Origin: Wurfbainia villosa
Lineage: Eukaryota > Streptophyta > Magnoliopsida > Zingiberales > Zingiberaceae
Direction of reading: 5' to 3'
Length of the DNA: 64,000 nt
NCBI GenBank assembly: GCA_025175895.1
Contig: CM046005.1
Location: 66,364,325-66,428,324 of the forward strand
Part shown: one piece after another, positions 57,817 to 64,000 of the stretch
Position numbering within the stretch: the stretch's first letter is position 1
How the letters are laid out: each line of letters starts with the position of its first letter
Program-made: the position numbers and the translations under genes
Notes under the pieces: model-generated
What the model saw: only the letters and a program-made list of their open reading frames with translations
What the model was told of the DNA's origin: nothing
The model's database searches: none

Positions 57817-59317
57817 TGTTGATGGAATCAGTCCAGGTCACGATTGACCAGACTCGAGTTTAACTAGAGTAGTGTTTTGATGTTTGACGATGGTTGGCCA
57901 TTGTTTGACAATGGGTGGACTATATGGTTAATATGGGGTTAACCATATGGCAGAAAGTCCAAGCTTGAGTCTTGACAATTATAAATTCCAACATGGTGTT
58001 GGCATGGAAAGTCCAAGCATAGGGCTTGGCAAGGGAAAGTCCAAGTCATGGGTACTTGGCATTTGGAAAGTCTAAGGGTTAATATTGGCGGCGTAAAGTC
58101 CAAGGGTAGAGTCTTGGCAGCATAAGTCCAATGGTTGGTAGCGTAAAGTCCAAGCATGGGTCTTGACAGCATAAGCCAAATGTGTCTTGGTGGTGTAGAC
58201 CAACTTAGCAAGACAATAGCCGATAGAAGCACTTGAAGGCTAGCATATGGATTAACATGTCATGGATGACTTGAAGGGATCCAATTGGCGTGAGGCTAGA
58301 AGGTGGCTAGAAGGTTTAGGTCTAGGCTAAGGGTGGTCTAGCAAGTATGAGTGCATCATACTTGGGTTAAACCTCATGGTTGAGGTGTAGCAGTCGACTA
58401 GGGTTATGGACCAGTTGACTGGTCAAGTGTTTGACACTTGGCAACCGAGTCAACATTGAGCAGTCGACTAGGATTATGACCAGTCGACTACTGTGAGTCC
58501 ACTGGCATTCGACTGTGGGCAAATGGCTTGGCAATCGACTGCTAGCATTGGGCAGTCGACTAGCCTTGAGTAGTTGACTGCCATGGAGGTAAGTGGACTG
58601 TTGTTTGTTTTGCTCGTGAGGTAGAATGTTTGGTAGCCAACTGAGCAGTTGGCTACGAGTACAAGTAGTCGACAGCTGGTAACTGGTAGTCGACTGCCAG
58701 TATATCCATTGGCTGGAATGTCGATATTGATTAAGTCGTTGTGAGACAATGACACTGTTGGTAGTCGACTAGGGCCTTATGGCAGTCGACTGTTGGGCGC
58801 GAAATCAGCTCGATGCAGATTATAAAAGGATCTCGAGTTAGAGGATTTTGTAGCAATTATTGGGGAGATTTTAATGTGGAATTGCTGTTGCATTCTAAAT
58901 CTTCAAGAGCAAACCAAAGCAAGCAACAAGCAAGAGTTCAAAGCAATAGTTGTAAAGTGTTCTTTACTTGTATTTCATTATTGTCTTTGTATTTGCTTGT
59001 ATATTTATTTATTATATTTGTAATTTCTTGTACGAAGTTTCTCCACCACCGACGTGTTGTTGAGAATGTGTTTATTGAGTAGTGGTGTGTACATCACTAG
59101 AGCTCGTTATCGATCTAGTCCCATGGAGTAGGAACTAGGGTTTCGAACCATATTATATCGCCGTGTTCATGTGATTATGTATTTGTGTTTGTCTTCTTTT
59201 GTGTTTCTATATTCCACTGCACAAACTAACAAATTGTAGAGACAAATGCAATCGAATTCCATCAAGTGAACGAACACATCATTCACCCCTCCTCTAGCGC
59301 TCAGCAAAGTTCCAACA
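57817..59317 (+). repeat. 3' LTR of plus-strand Copia C relative
   Basis: 1,501 bp, TGTTGATGG to GTTCCAACA; reverse-complement homologue of 55800-57297. TATA box at 58821-58828. GTCGACT array at 58387-58795, AAGTCCAAG/TCTTGGCAGC repeat at 57950-58175. Confidence 0.9.
58821..58828 (+). promoter_or_regulatory. TATA box of plus-strand C LTR
   Basis: TATAAAAG after the GTCGACT array. Confidence 0.6.
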
Positions 59318-59860
59318 GAACCTATCCTAGCAGAAGGCCCAAAGAAGGAGACATCAACTCTAGAATGGTTGTGGGACCCTAGTGACAGAGAGCTCCCAAA
59401 GATATCAACCCCATTAGCTCTAACAATTCGAAAGGAAAACTTGGCTATGAATAGGTAGTTCTCGATAGAAGCAAAAGTTCGTCAGGATTATACACGATGA
59501 TCCTCCCACAAGATCATAACTAGAGTTCCTAAGAGCATTAAATTGATATCATGTTCAACAATGCACAAGTGAAACCAAAATCCTGAAATATTTTAATCAA
59601 CCTTGAGTCCCTTTCACTTTCTCCAAGTGACACCGTATTTAATTTAGGACCATCGTCGACCCCACTTCTGACTTACAAGAGATTTACTTCAAACAGTCAA
59701 CGATCACTGGACACACAGTAATCGAATCACAGTCCCTGTGGGATCGATACATAATTTATTACTTGATGATTACCATGCACTTGCGGGCATTGAGTGTGAG
59801 TGTGCGCTTCAAGTCCTTAGTGGTATCGGCCAGAGATTGGGGTCATTCTCGTGTGCATCA
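59318..59860 (+). repeat. Gypsy B 5' LTR, 3' remnant
   Basis: It ends GTGTGCATCA. It contains GGGATCGATAC and TTATTACTTGATGA like Gypsy A and the minus-strand relative. The left part is missing. No gene. Confidence 0.75.
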
Positions 59861-59865
59861 AATTT

Positions 59866-59884
59866 TTGGCACAATTGTTGAGGA
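59866..59884 (+). other. Decayed Asp-type primer site of Gypsy B
   Basis: TTGGCACAATTGTTGAGGA has several changes from TTGGCGCCGTTGCCGGGGA but sits in the right place. Confidence 0.65.
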
Positions 59885-60304
59885 CTATAGATTTGATATT
59901 GAATAGAAGGTGAATAGTTTGGATCGGACCTAGTTTAGATTTACTTTTCTAGGTTTGTTTTTTTATTATTTCAATTTATTTGATTTTTGATTTTTGATTT
60001 TTATCATTCTTTTCTAGTCTAGTTTAGATTTTCTTTTACTTTATTTAAGTTTTGGGTTTTTGTTATTCTTTCTAGTTTAGATTTATTTCATTAGTCATAT
60101 TTCATTTCTAACTTAATTTAATTTAATTTCAGTTTAAGTTTTCTTTATTTAGTTCATTACTTTCATTTTGCTTAATTTCCTTTTTAGTAAGTAGCGTAGA
60201 TACTCCTATTTGAGTGTAGTATTTATCATATAAACATGCATATAAGATCGGAAAATCTACTTTCGATTGACCCCTATCATCGATGTAGGGCAAAATAGAA
60301 AGAG
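59885..60304 (+). other. Gypsy B leader
   Basis: About 420 bp, strongly T-rich with repeated TTTTTGATTTTTGAT and TAGTTTAGATTT runs; no ORF. Confidence 0.7.
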
Positions 60305-61178
60305 ATGGAGGAACACGATGCTACTCTAACCAACATTGGTAACCGTCCTCTGAGGAAATATCCTGCTCCGAGTGCTAGAGAACATAGAACTAGCATTGCT
60401 GGACCAACAATCACTGCTAATAATTTTGAACTAAAGCCTGCGTTGATACACATGGTCTAGCAATATCAATTTGGAGGAGCTGCAACCGAAGACCCCAACC
60501 GACATCTGGAGACCTTCCTAGAAATCTTCTCGACATTGAAATTCAATGGGGTACCTAGAGATGTGATTTGTTTGAGCCTATTCCTGATTTCACTAAGGGA
60601 TAAGGCAAAAATGTGGCTACACTCATTGCCTACGGGAAGCATCACCATGTGAGAGCAATGTGAGGATCAGTTCTTGAACAAATTTTTTCCACCAAGTAAG
60701 ATAGCCTATATGCACCATCTTATCACCAGTTTCCACCAGAAGGAAGGAGAATCCATATTTGAAGCCTGAGATTGATACAAGAGTTTACTTCATCAGTGTC
60801 CTCGCCATGGGCTTGAGAGATGGCTCGTGATTCATATATTATAGAATGGGATCACGTACGCCACGAAGGTTTCCCTAGATTTTGCTGTAGGAGGAGCCTT
60901 AACGAATAAAACTATTGAGGAAGCAAAAGGCCTTATTGAGAGGAGGTCCAAAACCACCATTAGTAGGCTTCAAAACGTAGTCATCCAACACCTACAGGTG
61001 GAAGATATGTTATTAACTCCATCGATCATCTAGCAGTGAGGATGAATGCACTGAGCAGATGGTTTGATACCCTAACCCTTGCATTTGTATGTGCGACCAA
61101 TTCCTATAGTGATGGAGTAACAGTATATCAGGGAGACTATTATTATGGTGGGCAACACATCTCTAAAGAGCATGTTAA
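60305..61178 (+). pseudogene. Gypsy B gag remnant
   Basis: ATG 60305, MEEHDATLTNIGNRPLRKYPA, then TANNFELKPALIHMV, QYQFGGAATEDPN, ISLRDKAKMWLHSLP, QFLNKFFPPSKIA, GESIFEA and TYATKVSLDFAVGGAL, the same Retrotrans_gag layout as Gypsy A. At least six in-frame stops (for example near 60458, 60648, 60768) show long decay. The last part (61036-61178) is still open, but ends at the LTR boundary. Confidence 0.88.
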
Positions 61179-62362
61179 TGTTGGACATTCCAAGATCATT
61201 CACAGCGGAATAAAGTGAATAAAATAATTTTTATTATATCTCAAACATCCCCTGGGGGCCAGGAAAACTTGCTTTGGCATAATCACATGTAAACACACAA
61301 AGGAGAAGGAGAAGTTATTCCTTCGAGATTCATTCGAATCCGTCGAAACTATAAGCAAGACCAACGGGCCTTGCCTCCATCAGTATCCTTGTCGGGATCA
61401 CCTGAGACAACTCCTAGAGTAGCAAGCCTTTATCTCTGATTGGTGCTAGCCAACCGGTAGAGACAAGATAAGAAGAGAGGAAAAGCGGCTACCAAAGAAG
61501 AAGACCAAAGAAAAACTCTCTCTCCAAAGATTATCAAGGGATCTATTTATAGATCTCTTGATTAGGTCATCTTCGGAGGCTTAAACAGAACCTATCTTAC
61601 TATAATTATCCCATAATTAAGGTAAGAACAACCCATAAAATTTCCATAAGAGAAATCTCCAAAAACGACGGACCCGCGACACAATCGTGTGTCTTACACA
61701 CAGCCGATCACGCCAGGACACATGACCAGCCATGTGTCCTTCTAGGAACAACCCAGCTTTTGGCCATTTTGTGCCAGATACAGACACAACCGTGCGAGGC
61801 TCTGTATGGTCCATTTGAGTTCATTTAGGCGTGATATAACCATGCTAAGTCTGACAATCCCATAAGAAGTTCCATAGCCTCCGTTTCACACCCTATTGGC
61901 CTGGTCCAACAATATATATCCTCTCTCATCGAAAATCTCATTCTCATACTTGTTTTACATCTCGAGATCACCCGTAGTGCATGTGACCCAATAGGTTCCC
62001 AGTTATGTTGGTCATTCATAATTATCCCCTTAATTATGAATAGATCATGAGTGGCACCTAGGAGTGCATCATGACTCCCAATTGATCGAAAAGTCTAAAT
62101 TGACTCCAGAACATTTCTGAACCCTTCAACAACTACAGTTGTTCATGACTTGTTCCTTTCACTCATCCTATACTCACTTGGTTTAGGACATGGTCTATGT
62201 GTTCATCCCCACTAGGACGACTATGTCACACCTAGTCAAAGTTAGTTTCCTTTTCTTGTCGATTCAAGTTACTCCTACATGTTCCCAAGAAGACCATCTT
62301 CTTAACATGTTTGCTCTGGCCAAAGACTTCTGAGTAACAATCTTGATAAGAGACCTAGGGTA
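61179..62362 (-). repeat. LTR of unassigned family F, truncated by E2
   Basis: The TGTTGGACATTCC start follows directly on the Gypsy B gag. The minus strand has TATAAATAG at 61543-61551. Length, TG start and lack of ORFs suggest a minus-strand 3' LTR whose inner end lies beyond E2. No partner in the window, so the call rests on form only. Confidence 0.55.
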
Positions 62363-63583
62363 TGTTAGGGCAATCTCTTTCCATGATAAGGTTTTGATGT
62401 GTGTGGCAAAGGGTTTAAGTTAGGTTGGTATTGTTATTTGATATGTGCATTGGAGTCTTGCAGGACATAGTAATTCGCACATGGAGCCTTGGTGGGTTCA
62501 CCCTCACAACCTCGGTCCTTGAGTCGGTGAAGGATGACTTTGCGGAAGCCGTGCACTTGGAGCATCCGAGGGACCGTCGGACGAGATGACTTGAAGTGAA
62601 GCCAAGGAAGCAGACTTCGGAGGCAAGAGATGCGAAGGAGCATTGCAGAGCCGTGCGCCTGATGCTGCCGAGGGACGTGGCCGCGAACTAAGAGAGCTTC
62701 GGCGAGGGACTTAGAGTGAGATGAGAGAATGAGTGAAATGTAAGTAGCTCATTAGGTGAACTTGGCCGAATGGCTGAGTGTCGGAGACTTGACCGCAAGG
62801 GTTAAGGTTTACCCGACTGCCGGAAGCTCAAACTTATGTTAAGTTTGAGTTTCACACGACACACCGATCGGCGGCATGTAATGGCAATGACTACTCTGAG
62901 TGAGTGGGTTATTGGTATCCGATCGATGGGTTTATGCCGATGAGGCCGCCATGGAATGACAATGCCGCGAGAGGATGTCGCGGGCCAGAACTGCTCGTAG
63001 GCACTAAGCATGGACTACGAGGCGTGAATGGGTGAGGTCCATCATCGCAAGTGTTCCGTTGGACTACAACGGTCGGGATCCAACGTGTTCGGAGGCCGTT
63101 GTAGTGACGGCAGTCGACTTCCAAGGGCAGCAGTCCACTGGTGGCGGCCAACGGGAAGAAATCAGCCCTCTCTATAAAAAGAGAGGGTGTGAGCCTTTGA
63201 GAGGCTAATGCTTATGCTCTAAGTGATCTTCCTAGTGCCCCACAAGTTTTAAACTCTTCTTACTTGTCTTTACTTCAATCTTATTGTAAGAAGGGTGATC
63301 TTGGTTGTAAAGGTTACCTGCACCTAGCTTGGTGCAAAGGAGAGACCATTAGTTGTTTGGTTTTGGCGGAGTGATCCACCGAGGACAAATCGGGGACCGT
63401 GGATTAGAGGCATAGCCGTGAACCACGTCATACCATCTTGTTAGCATTTGTTTTCTTGTATTTCTATTTGCTTTTCTTGCTTTATTGTTTTCGCTGCGCT
63501 AATCTCTTTGTAGACGAGCAAATACCGACATCCAACATTCGAGGGCTATTCACCCCCTCTAGCCGGTCGTTCGATCCCCTACA
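62363..63583 (+). repeat. E2 5' LTR
   Basis: 1,221 bp, TGTTAGGGCAATC to CCCTACA; TATA box 63173-63180. The segment at about 62855-63060 differs from both E1 LTRs, the flanks align well. Confidence 0.92.
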
Positions 63584-63585
63584 AG

Positions 63586-63598
63586 TGGTATCAGAGCC
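63586..63598 (+). other. Primer-binding site of E2
   Basis: TGGTATCAGAGCC, identical to E1. Confidence 0.95.
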
Positions 63599-63645
63599 AA
63601 GGAAAGCTTGTCGAGGACTAACCGCCACAACAAGCAACATTCAAA

Positions 63646-64000
63646 ATGGCCGGCTCCAACATTCATCCACCGAAGTTTAAAGGAGAATTCGCTTGGTGGA
63701 AGAAGCGAATGGAGGTATTTTTCGAAACAGATTTTGATATTATGATTACAATGGAATTCGGTTTCGTTTTGCCTAGGGATGAATAGGGGAAGCCAATAGA
63801 AAAGTCAAGATGGACCAAGAGGGAAAGAGAGGAGCACCTTGCAAACTCAAAAGTCAAGCACCATCTATACAATATGCTTCCTCAAGAAGAAATAAATAGA
63901 ATTGGAGAATGCCTAAGTGCCAAGGAGATGTGGGAGAAGCTAGTAGAGCTTCATAAAAGCACTTCGGAGGCAAAGCTAGCAAGAAGAGACCTCCTCCGCT
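63646..64000 (+). pseudogene. E2 gag, 5' part
   Basis: ATG 63646, MAGSNIHPPKFKGEFAWWKK. TAG at 63784-63786 (codon 47) where E1 has AAG (Lys). Frame otherwise open to the window end; codon 96 position is TGG, showing that the E1 stop is a private change. Confidence 0.9.

Larger units (their letters stand above)
59318..61178 (+). mobile_element. Gypsy B, truncated and decayed
   Basis: LTR remnant 59318-59860, degenerate primer site, T-rich leader and a ruined gag, cut on the left by the C fragment and on the right by an unrelated LTR. Same family as 14477-16831 by leader and LTR end. Confidence 0.82.
62363..64000 (+). mobile_element. E2, second gag-only element, cut by window end
   Basis: LTR 62363-63583, iMet primer site 63586-63598, gag from 63646. 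About as E1, but the U3 differs and the gag has a different stop. Confidence 0.92.

Noticed and set aside
61179..62362. Host gene or promoter between Gypsy B and E2
   Set aside because: TG start next to a broken gag, a TATA box in LTR style and no ORF above 70 aa speak for an LTR; no exon-like coding was seen.
1..64000. tRNA or rRNA genes at the TGGTATCAGAGCC matches
   Set aside because: Only the 12-14 base primer sites are present beside LTR ends; no cloverleaf sequence surrounds them.

Overview
The window looks like repeat-rich (probably heterochromatic or intergenic) nuclear DNA of a flowering plant. I see no host gene, tRNA, rRNA, CRISPR array or bacterial operon. Nearly all of it is LTR retrotransposons and their remnants. 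Plant-type features are tRNA-iMet primer sites (TGGTATCAGAGCC) in Copia elements, a tRNA-Asp-like primer site (GCCGTTGCCGGGGA) in Gypsy/Athila-type elements, an Athila-type third ORF after integrase, and SIRE-like Copia gag proteins with zinc knuckles. The species cannot be fixed from the sequence.

Layout, outermost first. The oldest host is a minus-strand Copia element (family C; pol at 16832-17205 and 51906-55745, 5' LTR 55800-57297). It is cut by a Gypsy-B-type element (14477-16831, minus), which is joined to Copia A1 (1-289 and 9283-14476, minus). Copia A1 is itself split by a complete Copia B element (290-9282, minus, target duplication CAGGG). A second insertion into Copia C is family D (17206-51905, minus), a gag-only element in a three-LTR tandem form (LTR1, internal 1, LTR2, internal 2, LTR3) with outer duplication GATTG/AATTG. 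LTR2 of D holds a complete Athila-like Gypsy A (22099-33186, plus, CCTTC). LTR3 of D holds a gag-only element E1 (36802-42237, plus, AGAGA) and a complete Copia A2 (42340-50994, minus, GTACG). Right of Copia C lies a plus-strand fragment of the same family, so two C LTRs face each other. It is followed by a decayed Gypsy B (59318-61178, plus), an LTR of unknown family F (61179-62362, minus) and a second E element running off the end (E2, 62363-64000, plus).

Coding state. Every gag or pol frame is broken. Copia B and Copia A2 keep one frame over most of gag-pol and are broken mainly by nonsense codons. Copia B also has its RT box changed from YVDD to YVDG. Gypsy A carries gag, protease, RT, RNase H, integrase and an Athila ORF3-like gene with frameshifts and stops. 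D and E never had room for pol and would depend on enzymes of a related autonomous Copia, possibly family C, with which they share LTR motifs.

Most interesting signals. Two LTRs of one insertion disagree strongly only in a GC-rich U3 island just upstream of the TATA box, in at least two unrelated families. CAGTCGACTG palindromes recur in the U3 of families C, D and E. A CACGCC/GTGTCG motif is shared by the Gypsy A LTRs and by that element's own coding linker. A non-coding segment of about 65 bp is conserved between Copia B and family D. Family C pol contains a 610 bp tandem duplication of the protease region. I found no defence, metabolic or other non-transposon system.
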